In this document: piece by piece, positions 43,716-53,180 of the stretch | Layout: each line of letters starts with the position of its first letter | How positions within the stretch are numbered: the stretch's first letter is position 1 | Source of the DNA: Mucilaginibacter polytrichastri | GTDB lineage: Bacteria > Bacteroidota > Bacteroidia > Sphingobacteriales > Sphingobacteriaceae | Direction of reading: 5' to 3' | Length of the DNA: 64,000 nucleotides | NCBI RefSeq assembly: GCF_001911425.1 | Contig: NZ_MPPL01000001.1 | Coordinates: 3,736,412-3,800,411 of the forward strand | Made by a program: the position numbers and the translations under genes | Notes under the pieces: generated by a model | The model's input: only the letters and a program-made list of their open reading frames with translations | Database searches by the model: none | What the model was told of the DNA's origin: nothing

Positions 43716-44195
43716 ATGATGTTACAATTTTTAACTATTTGCTGGCTTTCGCTGTTCCACCCCTTCTATGTAAGCGTTACCGAGATCAACCATAACGCCA
43801 AAAATCAATCGATAGAGATTAGTTGCCGGATGTTTTATGACGATCTGGAGCGCGAGTTGAATAAAACCAACCATAGCCAGATTGATATTGTGAAACCGAA
43901 AGACAAGACCGAAGTAAACCGCATGATTACCGACTATGTAAAAAAACACCTGACCATTAAAGCTGATGGTAAAATATTAACTTTAAGCTTTGTAGGTTAC
44001 GAAATACAGGAAGATGGTGCATGGAGTTATTTCGAAGTAAAGGGCATTAGCAAAGTAAAACAGCTTACCGTGCATGATGATTTGCTGTACCCTGCACACC
44101 CCGAACAAATTAATATGATACATGCCACCGTAAACGGCGAACGCAAAAGCACCAAGCTGGATAACCCCGAGGCTGACGCTTCATTTAGTTTTTGA
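43716..44195 (+). CDS. DUF6702-like secreted protein
   Basis: 159 residues, N-terminal signal-like segment MMLQFLTICWLSLFHPFYVS, then NHNAKNQSIEISCRMFYDDLERELNK and a globular beta-rich part. The pattern (HPFYVSVTEI..., EISCRxFxDDLE) matches a family found next to HupE-like and M1 peptidase genes. Role unknown. Divergent from the HupE gene with only 60 bp between. Confidence 0.75.
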   Translation: MMLQFLTICWLSLFHPFYVSVTEINHNAKNQSIEISCRMFYDDLERELNKTNHSQIDIVKPKDKTEVNRMITDYVKKHLTIKADGKILTLSFVGYEIQEDGAWSYFEVKGISKVKQLTVHDDLLYPAHPEQINMIHATVNGERKSTKLDNPEADASFSF

Positions 44196-44212
44196 TAATA
44201 TAAATCCAAAGT

Positions 44213-44611
44213 ATGATTTCTCTAAGATGGCATATCTGCTTATTAGTAATTTGTTGCACCTTTATTAGCAGTTGCTTTCAATTAGATGGCATGGGGCCCA
44301 ATACTCTAATTTATAAAAGATATTGTCCTTCTAAATCTCTACAAGCAGTTCTCTTTTCAAAAACCACAGCATTAAGCGAAGATTCATTTCAGGTTTCAAT
44401 TTTAAATTCTAAAGATAAAATGGATAGTACTACAGTTGGTAATGTATTTACAGTCGACGCAAACCATGATTCGACCAGGCTCGATTCAAATGCTGTTCGG
44501 TTAACATGGTTATCTAATGATGTATTGAAAATAACTTACGATAAAAAGTTAAGAACCTTTATTAAAAACGACGAATTAAATAAAATCAAGGTAGTTTATG
44601 CCAAATTTTAG
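44213..44611 (+). CDS. small lipoprotein, unknown function
   Basis: 132 residues; lipobox-like LVICCTFISSC with lipid-acceptor Cys about residue 21, then a soluble domain with beta strands (SFQVSILNSK, VRLTWLSNDVLKITYDKKL). The low-GC composition differs from the neighbours. The gene follows the DUF6702-like gene by 17 bases and may be co-transcribed. I do not recognise the family with certainty. Confidence 0.6.
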   Translation: MISLRWHICLLVICCTFISSCFQLDGMGPNTLIYKRYCPSKSLQAVLFSKTTALSEDSFQVSILNSKDKMDSTTVGNVFTVDANHDSTRLDSNAVRLTWLSNDVLKITYDKKLRTFIKNDELNKIKVVYAKF

Positions 44612-44693
44612 AAGCGTTATCATTTTTAGTTTTTGATAATACGTTTTAATTATTGTTAATTAGTGTCGTTATTACATTTAATATCAAATAACT

Positions 44694-47126
44694 ATGTATT
44701 CATTTAAAACATGGCCCAATAAGGCCGGCCGGTTACTGCTTGTTGCGGTAACACTTTTATCTTTTGGTGAGGTTAAAGCACAATCGCCCCGTACTACACT
44801 CAATTTCGACAAAGGCTGGCGTTTCCATTTGGGCGATGTTAAAAATGTAGAAAGTACCTCATTTAACGACCAGCAATGGCGCACACTCGATTTACCGCAC
44901 GATTGGAGCATTGAAGGCACCTTTAGTAAAGAGAACAAAGCTACTCCAGAAGGTGGCGCTTTACCCGGTGGCTTAGGTTTTTACCGTAAAACATTCACTG
45001 TACCAGCTACAGACAAAAACAAACTTATTTATATCGATTTTGACGGTGTTTACCTAAAAAGCGATGTATGGGTCAACGGGCATCACCTGGGTTTCAGGCC
45101 CAATGGCTATATCTCTTTCCGGTACGAGCTTACTCCTTATCTAAAATTCGGTGGTACAAACGTTATTGTTGTTAAGGTTGATAATACCGTTCAGCCTAAC
45201 TCGCGCTGGTACTCCGGTTCGGGCATTTATCGTAATGTATGGCTGGTTAAAACCAACAAAATTGCGGTAAATCACTGGGGCACTTATGTAACCACGCCGA
45301 AGGTAAGCGCAGCGGCTGCCGAAGTATTGCTGAGTACTAAGGTGAGGCTAAAAATGTCTTCTTCATCAAACGTTACTGTAAGTACTACCATTTTTGATGC
45401 CAAGGGCAAGGCCGTATCAACCATAACTAACAACGATATTAACCTGTCAGATTCTATATCAACCGTAAATCAAACCTTAACGGTTAAAAACCCGGTATTA
45501 TGGTCGGTAGATCAACCTTATTTATACAATGCGGTTACCAAAATTACCCAAGGCAAAACCTTGCTCGATACTTATGCAACTACGGTAGGCATCCGCTCTT
45601 TTGTTTTTGATGCCGATAAAGGTTTTATCCTGAATGGCAAACCGCTTAAAATTTTAGGCGTATGCGATCACCACGATCTGGGCAGCTTAGGTTCGGCCGT
45701 TAACACCCGTGCCTTGGAGCGCCAGCTGCAAATTTTAAAAGAGATGGGCTGTAACGGTATCCGTACGTCGCACAATCCACCAGCACCCGAGCTTTTAGAC
45801 CTGTGCGATAAAATGGGGTTCATTGTGATGGATGAGGCTTTTGATTGCTGGGAAAAAGGCAAGGTTGATTATGATTACCACCTGTATTTTAAACAATGGC
45901 ACAAACGCGATCTGGAAGATCAGATACTGCGCGACCGTAACCACCCAAGCGTTTTTATCTGGAGCATTGGTAACGAAATTCCGCAACAGACTGATACTGC
46001 CGCATTGCGCATAGCACCCGAACTGGCACGTATTGTACACAGCCTGGATGTGAGCAGGCCAATTACTACAGCTAATGACCGGCCTAATAAAAATAACCAG
46101 ATCATTAAATCTGGCGCTCTTGATTTGGTTGGTTATAATTACCATCACCAGATTTATGAGAAATTCCATGACGATTTTCCGGGCATGAAATTCATCGGCA
46201 CCGAAACTACCTCAGCATTAGAAACCCGTGGTTATTATGAGATGCCGTCTGATAGTATCCGTAGGTGGCCAATTGGTGATAGTTTTAAACATCCTGGAGG
46301 GTTGGGCAACGTGGTATCTGCCTATGACAATGTTTCGGCCCCATGGGGATCTTTACATGAAGAAACCTGGAAACTGATTAAGAAAAACGATTACCTGTCG
46401 GGCATGTACATCTGGACCGGCTTTGACTACCTGGGCGAACCCACGCCTTATAGCTGGCCTTCGCGCAGTTCGTACTTTGGTATTATTGACCTGGCTGGTT
46501 TCCCTAAAGATGTTTACTATATGTACCAAAGCGAGTGGACCGATAAAACTGTGCTCCACATTTTCCCGCATTGGAACTGGCAGCCCGGCAAAGTGGTTGA
46601 CGTTTGGGCATACTACAACCATGCCGATGAAGTTGAATTGTTTTTGAATGGAAAATCACTAGGTATTAAAAAGAAACAAGGCGAAGACCTGCACGTAATG
46701 TGGCGTATCCCTTTTGAGCCCGGAACATTAAAAGCAGTATCGCGCTTAAATGGTAAAGTGGTACTAACCCGCACTATCAACACCGCAGGCAAAGCTGCAA
46801 AAATTGAGCTGACAGCAGACCGCAGCAATATTAAAGCTGATGGCAAAGACCTATCATTCGTAACCGTTAAAATATTAGATAAAGACGGCAACGTGGTGCC
46901 AGATGCCGAGAACCGCGTTAACTTTAAAATTAACGGCCAGGGTTTTATAGCCAGTGTTGATAACGGCGATCCTGTAAGCCACGATCCGTTTAAAGCCAGC
47001 TACCGCAAAGCATTCCATGGCCTGGCCTTAGCCATTATACAGGCGAAGGAAAAAGGCGGGGTTGTTAATTTAACTGCGGAGAGTGAAGGGTTGCAGGGGG
47101 CGAGTGTGGCTATTAAGGTTAAATAA
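44694..47126 (+). CDS. glycoside hydrolase family 2 (beta-galactosidase-like)
   Basis: 810 residues. Signal peptide about 1-29 (RLLLVAVTLLSFGEVKAQ), then the GH2 sugar-binding domain (DLPHDWSIEGTF), immunoglobulin-like domain and TIM barrel. Acid/base E428 is in IWSIGNEIPQ; nucleophile E504 in FIGTETTSA. C-terminal DUF4982-like and bacterial Ig-like domains (LTADRSNIKADGKDLSFVTV). Likely a periplasmic exo-beta-glycosidase; galactose versus other sugars cannot be told. No SusC/D genes are near. Confidence 0.9.
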   Translation: MYSFKTWPNKAGRLLLVAVTLLSFGEVKAQSPRTTLNFDKGWRFHLGDVKNVESTSFNDQQWRTLDLPHDWSIEGTFSKENKATPEGGALPGGLGFYRKTFTVPATDKNKLIYIDFDGVYLKSDVWVNGHHLGFRPNGYISFRYELTPYLKFGGTNVIVVKVDNTVQPNSRWYSGSGIYRNVWLVKTNKIAVNHWGTYVTTPKVSAAAAEVLLSTKVRLKMSSSSNVTVSTTIFDAKGKAVSTITNNDINLSDSISTVNQTLTVKNPVLWSVDQPYLYNAVTKITQGKTLLDTYATTVGIRSFVFDADKGFILNGKPLKILGVCDHHDLGSLGSAVNTRALERQLQILKEMGCNGIRTSHNPPAPELLDLCDKMGFIVMDEAFDCWEKGKVDYDYHLYFKQWHKRDLEDQILRDRNHPSVFIWSIGNEIPQQTDTAALRIAPELARIVHSLDVSRPITTANDRPNKNNQIIKSGALDLVGYNYHHQIYEKFHDDFPGMKFIGTETTSALETRGYYEMPSDSIRRWPIGDSFKHPGGLGNVVSAYDNVSAPWGSLHEETWKLIKKNDYLSGMYIWTGFDYLGEPTPYSWPSRSSYFGIIDLAGFPKDVYYMYQSEWTDKTVLHIFPHWNWQPGKVVDVWAYYNHADEVELFLNGKSLGIKKKQGEDLHVMWRIPFEPGTLKAVSRLNGKVVLTRTINTAGKAAKIELTADRSNIKADGKDLSFVTVKILDKDGNVVPDAENRVNFKINGQGFIASVDNGDPVSHDPFKASYRKAFHGLALAIIQAKEKGGVVNLTAESEGLQGASVAIKVK

Positions 47127-47136
47127 GGACTTAAAA

Positions 47137-47162
47137 AGAGACACAAGGTATTGTGTCTCTAC
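47137..47162. repeat. 'GAGACACAA' inverted repeat
   Basis: AGAGACACAAGG and TATTGTGTCTCTAC form a hairpin; same family as 14145 and 15763. Confidence 0.7.
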
Positions 47163-47177
47163 GGAAAACATGAATGT

Positions 47178-47206
47178 AGCGGCACAATATTTTGTGCCGC
47201 TTTTTT
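47178..47206 (+). terminator. terminator after the GH2 gene
   Basis: AGCGGCACAA (47178-47187) and TTGTGCCGCT (47192-47201) form a 10-bp stem with loop TATT, then six T. Confidence 0.8.
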
Positions 47207-47208
47207 AT

Positions 47209-48315
47209 TTAATCAGCCTGCTTCAACGCTTTCAAAGCCAAATGCGCTATGCTCGTTAAATTAGTACTGCCTATATTATAATTACGCATCAAGATAACGG
47301 CATAACCACTTGGTTGATCGATACCCATTTCTGAAGTATAACCCGGTACCGAACCATTATGCCCAATCACATCCAGATCTGCACTTTTGTAGAGCATCAA
47401 TCCAAGTCCGTATTTTTCACCCCCAGGCGGCACTTCCTGCATTTGTTTCCAGCTTTTAGCTGAAAGCAAGGCAAGCTTGCCTGTCAGCGACATCGCAAAC
47501 TTAGCCAGATCGCGCGGGGTTGAGTAGATACCTCCGTTTGGTACACGATAGCCACGGCCTTTCAATTCGCGCGCCGGTAAATCAATATTTACTCCTCCGT
47601 TTCCGTTAGACATGCCTTGCGCCAGTCGCGATAGTTTATCATCTGTTAACGCAAAATAAGTATCGGTCATATGCAGCGGATCCAGGATGCGCTGCTGTAC
47701 CATTTGCATGTAAGGCACTCCGGCGGCTCTCGAAATAGCCAGCCCAAGCATGGCAAAACCAATATTAGAGTACAGAAATTGTTCGCCAGGCTTACTATTA
47801 TAGGATGTTTTGGAAATACATGCTAAAACTTTTTGTTCCCATTGATCCAGCGGGCCAACATCGGCACCACGTAGCTCGGGTTCACGTTTTAATCCTGCGG
47901 TGTGTGAGGCCAGTTGCCTGAAGGTAATTTTGCTGTATTTATCATAATCCTTCAGATTCTTAATTTCGGGCAGGTAATTTTCAACCGGGTCGTCCAGTTT
48001 AATTTTACCCTCTTCTACCATCTGCATCAATAAAGTAGCGGTAAAAACTTTGGTGATAGAGCCTATCCTGTAAATATTATTGGTATCAGCAGGCACATCT
48101 TTTTCCATTTGCGAATGCCCAAAAGCACCGGCCCAGATCACCCGATCATTTTTCAAAATGGCTACTGAAATGCTGCCATGCAGATTATCTTTTTGAAGAT
48201 CACTATTGATCTGATTGCCGATCAGGCTAATAACTGCATTCGTTTTAGCAGTAAGTTGGCCAAAGCTTAGCTGGCTAAATAGTATAAATGTGAGGAATAG
48301 GAATTTGATTTTCAT
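47209..48315 (-). CDS. secreted serine hydrolase, beta-lactamase class C fold
   Basis: 368 residues from ATG 48315, giving signal peptide MKIKFLFLTFILFSQLSFGQ; an upstream ATG at 48345 would add 10 residues before it. Motifs SITK (IGSITKVFTATLL), YSN (FLYSNIGF) and HNG (IGHNGSVPGYTSE). Second member of this family in the window (other at 14237), not a recent duplicate. Substrate unknown. Confidence 0.88.
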   Translation of the reverse strand: MKIKFLFLTFILFSQLSFGQLTAKTNAVISLIGNQINSDLQKDNLHGSISVAILKNDRVIWAGAFGHSQMEKDVPADTNNIYRIGSITKVFTATLLMQMVEEGKIKLDDPVENYLPEIKNLKDYDKYSKITFRQLASHTAGLKREPELRGADVGPLDQWEQKVLACISKTSYNSKPGEQFLYSNIGFAMLGLAISRAAGVPYMQMVQQRILDPLHMTDTYFALTDDKLSRLAQGMSNGNGGVNIDLPARELKGRGYRVPNGGIYSTPRDLAKFAMSLTGKLALLSAKSWKQMQEVPPGGEKYGLGLMLYKSADLDVIGHNGSVPGYTSEMGIDQPSGYAVILMRNYNIGSTNLTSIAHLALKALKQAD

Positions 48316-48415
48316 TGGGGTAATGATTTGAAAATCAAGATACATAATTTAAAACCACGTTAAAACAAAAAGAGAAACAAACTATTGTGTCGCTCTGCTT
48401 CTGCCAGCCGTGCCT

Positions 48416-49381
48416 TCAATCCCCATCAAATTTCAGCCCTATCTGCGCTCGTGCTCTATCCAGCATACTCATCATCTCACGGGATAGATCATGTGTAATC
48501 ACCGTGCTTTCAATTGAGCCTTTTTCAATCAACCGGCAAAAATGCTCAATTTCATAATTAAGGCCGCCGGCGGTGAAAGGTTCGTCCAATTCAACCACGT
48601 GCCCGTCTAAATAATCAATGGTAGCTTTTGATGGGTTCCACCAGTTTTTGTGGATCTTGATATTACCGAGCGTACCGCAAATAAGCGCATCGCCTTTGCC
48701 ATGCAGCTCAAACCCACAATAAAGCTGGGCATAACCGCCTTGGTGCCTGGTCTGAAACATGCTGAACATATCCACCTTTTTATTGCCAAAATGCCCCATG
48801 GTTTGCACTTCGAGGGCTTGGCCGAGCCAGTCGGCCGCCAGGAATACTTCGTAGGGTGCAATAGCCATTAAGCCGCCGCCAATACCTGCGTGACTAAAAT
48901 TAGGATGCTCTGGCTCTAAACCGGCGACAGACGAGCCGGCACGTACATAACCAACCGGGCCGATCGGGTCGGTTTCGAGATGTTTTTTGAGGGCTTGGTA
49001 TAAAGGAAAAAATGGAGGCTTCATGGCCTCCATAAATAATAAGTTTTGCTGTTTGGCAACAGCCAATATTTCTTCTAACTGAGCCAGGTTTACAGCCGAC
49101 GGTTTTTCGCAAAGCATGTGCTTGCCTGCCTTGAGTGCTGCAATGCTGTATTGCATGTGGCTATCGGGCAGGGTGGCAATATAAACCGCATCAATATCTG
49201 ATGCGGCTAAAAGTTCATCGACAGATGCAAATGCCCTGCCTCCGTACTGAGTTATAAATTCTGCTACCGGCGCTGCCCTGCGCGACCATGCACCCGTTAA
49301 GGTTGCAGTTTTAACAGTGGCAAGCCCCTGCATAAACCGGTGCGATATCCGGCCGGTACCTATTATACCCCAGCGTACCAT
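48416..49381 (-). CDS. Gfo/Idh/MocA-family oxidoreductase
   Basis: 321 residues. Rossmann motif GIIGTGRISHRFMQGL at the N-terminus, CEKPSAVN (EKP motif) and a C-terminal Gfo/Idh/MocA domain. NAD(P)-dependent dehydrogenase of sugars, inositol or similar; substrate unknown. Gap of 7 bp to the lipoprotein gene upstream suggests one transcript. Confidence 0.9.
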   Translation of the reverse strand: MVRWGIIGTGRISHRFMQGLATVKTATLTGAWSRRAAPVAEFITQYGGRAFASVDELLAASDIDAVYIATLPDSHMQYSIAALKAGKHMLCEKPSAVNLAQLEEILAVAKQQNLLFMEAMKPPFFPLYQALKKHLETDPIGPVGYVRAGSSVAGLEPEHPNFSHAGIGGGLMAIAPYEVFLAADWLGQALEVQTMGHFGNKKVDMFSMFQTRHQGGYAQLYCGFELHGKGDALICGTLGNIKIHKNWWNPSKATIDYLDGHVVELDEPFTAGGLNYEIEHFCRLIEKGSIESTVITHDLSREMMSMLDRARAQIGLKFDGD

Positions 49382-49388
49382 ACACCTT

Positions 49389-50465
49389 TTATTGGTATTG
49401 AATGTAGATAGGGTGTGGTTTGTAATTTTTTATCACTTCGGCAGGCGTAAACATATGGTGCGGCGCTTTCTTGATATCGTTTTTGTAGAACAATTTAAAA
49501 CCTGTAAACTGTACCGGCTCATTATGGATAAAGTAACGGTAAGTACCTGTTTTCAGGTCTGGTTCGCCCCAGCCATCCATATCAATAACCATTTGAATTT
49601 CTTTACGCAGTTTAATGTTCTGATAGTTAGTCAGCATTTTTTTAGTAAAGCGGTGTACGATTAAAATTTTGGGAGGCAAGTGGTATTTAGTAACCAGGTT
49701 AGCCAGGTAGCCAGATACATAATTTACATCGGCAGCATCATAAGTACCAATTCTTTTACCCGGAAGCGAGCCATCTTTCATCGAAAACTCAGGGTCCATA
49801 CCAAAATGCACTTGCGGCATCATCAGGTATTTTTCCAGCAAAGGTAATTCTGCCTGTATGGTGCTTAACGATACCTGCACATCTAAAAACACAATAGCAT
49901 GTGCTTTTTTGGCCAGTACCAAAATGCTGTCAATTTGTTTAAACGGCATACGGTGGCGGTATTTACCATCTTTACCGGCATCGCCGCTGGCCACTACTGC
50001 AATGTAGTGCAAGGCAGGCTGTACGGGTATTTTCGGGTCTACCTTTTCCCATGCTTTTACTTCGCCTTTTAATTTGGCAAGCATTTCATTGGGTGGCAAT
50101 TCGCCCAAAATGCCCATTTTTTTAGAATATAAGTTACCATAGTAAGCTACTACCCTTTTAAACGGTAATATTGCGCCATCTAACGGGTAAGGTGCATTTT
50201 TAACAGGCCATTTACCAGTAGTATCGCCATTTGCCAAATATTTCATTAATGAATCATACTTAGCTTTGTCAAGCGGCGGGTAGGTTGTTTTTACAACAGA
50301 TAAAGTATCAGTATCGGTTGCCGCAGCAGTGCCTGTACTGTCTTTAGTTGTTGTTTTGGTGGTGGTAGTTTTTGCGGTGGTTTTAGTACCGTTACTGCAA
50401 TTGGTAAACAGTAATACGGATGCCAAAGCCATGGAGCCCGTTAGTAAGAAAGCTTTAAATTTCAT
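49389..50465 (-). CDS. lipoprotein with Thr/Lys-rich linker and TIM-barrel-like domain
   Basis: 358 residues. Lipobox-like LASVLLFTNC with acceptor Cys about residue 23, then a low-complexity Thr/Lys linker (residues ~27-60), then a globular domain: RVVAYYGNLYSKKMGILGEL, ALHYIAVVAS, IVFLDVQVSLST, VHFGMDPEFSM, ILIVHRFTKKM, IQMVIDMDGWGE. The strand-helix pattern and acidic strand ends suggest a glycosidase-like barrel. Family uncertain. Upstream of the Gfo/Idh/MocA gene by 7 bp. Confidence 0.65.
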   Translation of the reverse strand: MKFKAFLLTGSMALASVLLFTNCSNGTKTTAKTTTTKTTTKDSTGTAAATDTDTLSVVKTTYPPLDKAKYDSLMKYLANGDTTGKWPVKNAPYPLDGAILPFKRVVAYYGNLYSKKMGILGELPPNEMLAKLKGEVKAWEKVDPKIPVQPALHYIAVVASGDAGKDGKYRHRMPFKQIDSILVLAKKAHAIVFLDVQVSLSTIQAELPLLEKYLMMPQVHFGMDPEFSMKDGSLPGKRIGTYDAADVNYVSGYLANLVTKYHLPPKILIVHRFTKKMLTNYQNIKLRKEIQMVIDMDGWGEPDLKTGTYRYFIHNEPVQFTGFKLFYKNDIKKAPHHMFTPAEVIKNYKPHPIYIQYQ

Positions 50466-50581
50466 TTGATGTTATTGTAAAGTATGCAGCGCTAAGGTTT
50501 CAAATTAGGCCCGAATATGCTTAAAATTATTTGATAGTTGATTTAATTTCGTAAAACATTCGTACAATAATTAACCAGCAG

Positions 50582-51469
50582 TTATTTTTTTGTTTTATAG
50601 AACTTACCAAATACGCCCAACGGTAATTTAATACCAGATGTGGCTTGTAGATAAAGCTCGCCGCACTCCAGATTTTCTACCTGCGGAAAAGCACTGCGGA
50701 TGAGGTTTTCTACAATAACAGATGAAAAGCCCATTGAATAAGTGTTGAGGATGAGGAAATGCTCTTCGGGGTCGAGGAGTTGCACTACATCATGCATCAT
50801 TTCATTGATATGATCTTCCAGTTTCCATTTTTCGCCATTGGGGCCATGCCCGTAAGCCGGAGGATCAAGGATGATACCATTATATTTTTTACCACGCTTT
50901 AATTCGCGCTTCACAAATTTCAAGGCATCCTCTACCACCCAGCGGATGTTTTCGAGGTTTGACAGTTCCTGGTTTTCATTAGCCCAGCTTACCACTTGGC
51001 GTATCGAATCTACGTGTGTGGTATCTGCACCTGCAGCCCTGGCTATTAACGAGGCGCCACCGGTGTAAGCAAACAGGTTAAGTACTTTGGGGCTTTTTGC
51101 TTTTATTTGTTTAACATGGCTGGAAATATAATCCCAGTTTACAGCCTGCTCGGGGAAAATACCTACGTGCTTAAATGATGTTAATGCTAAACGAAACTGG
51201 ATAGCCACATCATCATTCTTATAGCCAATGTGCCAGCGGTCGGCCGTTTTAGGATTCTTTTTCACCCAATCGCCCGATGTGGCAGACCGGCCTCTAAAAC
51301 GGATGGTTTGCAAACGCAGCCATTCGCTATCCGGCAATATTTTAGCCCAAACGGCTTGTGGCTCGGGCCTAACCAATATTACATCGCCAAAACGTTCCAG
51401 CTTTTCAAAATTGCCGCAATCAATTAATTCGTAGTCTTTCCAGTGCTGAGGCGTAAGGAGTTGGATCAT
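50582..51469 (-). CDS. SAM-dependent methyltransferase, RlmI/YccW-like
   Basis: 295 residues. SAM motif VLNLFAYTGGASLIARAAG, acidic residue in THVDSIRQVVSWANEN, and the catalytic-loop motif ILDPPAYGHGP followed by FLILNTYSMGFS. This fits class I rRNA (cytosine-5) methyltransferase-like proteins, but the PUA domain of RlmI is absent. Stand-alone; the substrate is probably RNA. Confidence 0.85.
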   Translation of the reverse strand: MIQLLTPQHWKDYELIDCGNFEKLERFGDVILVRPEPQAVWAKILPDSEWLRLQTIRFRGRSATSGDWVKKNPKTADRWHIGYKNDDVAIQFRLALTSFKHVGIFPEQAVNWDYISSHVKQIKAKSPKVLNLFAYTGGASLIARAAGADTTHVDSIRQVVSWANENQELSNLENIRWVVEDALKFVKRELKRGKKYNGIILDPPAYGHGPNGEKWKLEDHINEMMHDVVQLLDPEEHFLILNTYSMGFSSVIVENLIRSAFPQVENLECGELYLQATSGIKLPLGVFGKFYKTKK

Positions 51470-51615
51470 ATTTTAGTTTTGAGTGCCGAATTGCGAGTCA
51501 GGGTTACTGGCCACAAGTTTTAAAGTTTCCTGTATATGAAGTCGTATTACAGACTTATATACTGCAAAGATAATATTTACCAATGACTAAGAACTCATGA
51601 CTTCTGACATAAGAA

Positions 51616-52368
51616 TTATAACTTTTCGCGGGCTGCCTGTGTAAATTTACTGGCAAATACAAAGTCGTTCAGTTCTTTATTATCGGTATGGGCTATTTCT
51701 TTGTTAGAACCCTCCCACCATTTTTTACCCTGGTATAAAAACAAAATATTATCGCCAATACCCATTACCGAGTTCATATCGTGGGTAACCATTACGGTTG
51801 TGATCTTGTATTCGAGGGTTAATTCGCTAATCAGTTCGTCAATTACAATAGATGTTTGTGGGTCGAGGCCAGAGTTTGGCTCATCCACAAATAGATATTT
51901 GGGTTCCATAGAAATAGCGCGTGCTATACCCACCCGTTTTTTCATACCACCCGAAAGTTCTGACGGAAACAGCTTATTTTTCCCCTCCAGGTTAACACGC
52001 TCTAAACAAAAGTTAGCACGGTCAAGTTTTTCTGATTTGGACATGGTACTAAACAAATTGAGCGGGAAGATAATATTATCCTCCACCGTCATCGAATCGA
52101 ACAATGCCGAGTTTTGAAACAACATACCAATTTGCTTTCTGATAGGCACACGCTGCTCAAAATCCATATCGGTAAAATTTTCACCGTCAAAAATTACATC
52201 TCCCTTGGTTGGGGCGTGTAAGCCTACTATGCATTTAAGCAAAGTAGTTTTACCAGAACCGGAGCCACCGATGATGAGATTATTTTTGCCGGGTTTAAAA
52301 TTTGCAGTAATGCCTTTTAAAACATCGTTATCACCAAACGTTTTATAAATATCTTTAATCTCAATCAT
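51616..52368 (-). CDS. Mla-type ABC transporter ATP-binding protein
   Basis: 250 residues. Walker A GGSGSGKTTLLKCIVGL, signature LSGGMKKRVGIARA, Walker B YLFVDEPNSGLDPQT, H-loop VTHD. The 'SGGMKKR' signature is typical of MlaF-like ATPases involved in lipid transport across the envelope. Overlaps the permease gene by 4 bp (ATGA). No MlaD-like MCE protein gene is seen in the window. Confidence 0.92.
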   Translation of the reverse strand: MIEIKDIYKTFGDNDVLKGITANFKPGKNNLIIGGSGSGKTTLLKCIVGLHAPTKGDVIFDGENFTDMDFEQRVPIRKQIGMLFQNSALFDSMTVEDNIIFPLNLFSTMSKSEKLDRANFCLERVNLEGKNKLFPSELSGGMKKRVGIARAISMEPKYLFVDEPNSGLDPQTSIVIDELISELTLEYKITTVMVTHDMNSVMGIGDNILFLYQGKKWWEGSNKEIAHTDNKELNDFVFASKFTQAAREKL

Positions 52369-53096
52369 AACATTAAACGGGTAATAACAAGGTCAGCAAA
52401 TAAAATCATTACGCAGCTGTATACAACGCCACGGGTGGCAGACTGGCCAACCTCTAAAGCGCCGCCGCTGGTATAAAATCCCTGATAAGCACAAATAGAA
52501 GTGATGATAAACCCAAAAACCAATGATTTAACTAACGCTACCTGGATGGTAAGCGGATCGAAACCATCTCGCAAACCGGAAACATAATCTGATGTAGATA
52601 CATCACTTGATGTAAAACAGGCCAAGTAACCACCCCCAATACCTAAAAAAATAGATACAATTACCAGCAAAGGCACCATGGTTATGCCACCAATAATTTT
52701 AGGGGCGATGAGATATCCGGGCGCATTAACACCCATAATCTCTAAAGCGTCTATTTGCTCGGTAACCCGCATGGTACCAATTTGTGATGCAATGCTCGAG
52801 CCTACCCTGCCCGCCAGCACCAATGATGATATGGTGGGGCTAAACTCCAGGATGGTGGTATCGCGCCCAATACTACCGGCAATACTGCGTGGTATTAAAG
52901 GGCTTGCCAGCTGAAACGCAATTTGTATGGTAGTTGCTGCACCGATAAACACAGAAATGATACTAATGATACCGAGAGACCCAATACCGATTGATACCAT
53001 TTCGCGCATTACTTCGCCCCAGTAAACACTAAATTTTTCGGGCTTTCTGAAGCTTAAACGCAACAACAAGATGTATCTGCCAAAAGAAGTAAACAT
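52365..53096 (-). CDS. MlaE-family ABC transporter permease
   Basis: 243 residues with five or six membrane helices and the MlaE signature EQIDALEIMGVNAPGYLIAP. Works with the downstream ATPase in phospholipid/hydrophobic-compound transport. Start ATG 53096. The partner substrate-binding MCE protein must be encoded elsewhere. Confidence 0.92.
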   Translation of the reverse strand: MFTSFGRYILLLRLSFRKPEKFSVYWGEVMREMVSIGIGSLGIISIISVFIGAATTIQIAFQLASPLIPRSIAGSIGRDTTILEFSPTISSLVLAGRVGSSIASQIGTMRVTEQIDALEIMGVNAPGYLIAPKIIGGITMVPLLVIVSIFLGIGGGYLACFTSSDVSTSDYVSGLRDGFDPLTIQVALVKSLVFGFIITSICAYQGFYTSGGALEVGQSATRGVVYSCVMILFADLVITRLML

Positions 53097-53180
53097 GCTA
53101 CTATTTTAAATAATTTGATTCAAAAATACATTTTTTAATCAGCAGGCTTTACAGCTTATAACAAATGGGTAATTTTAAGC

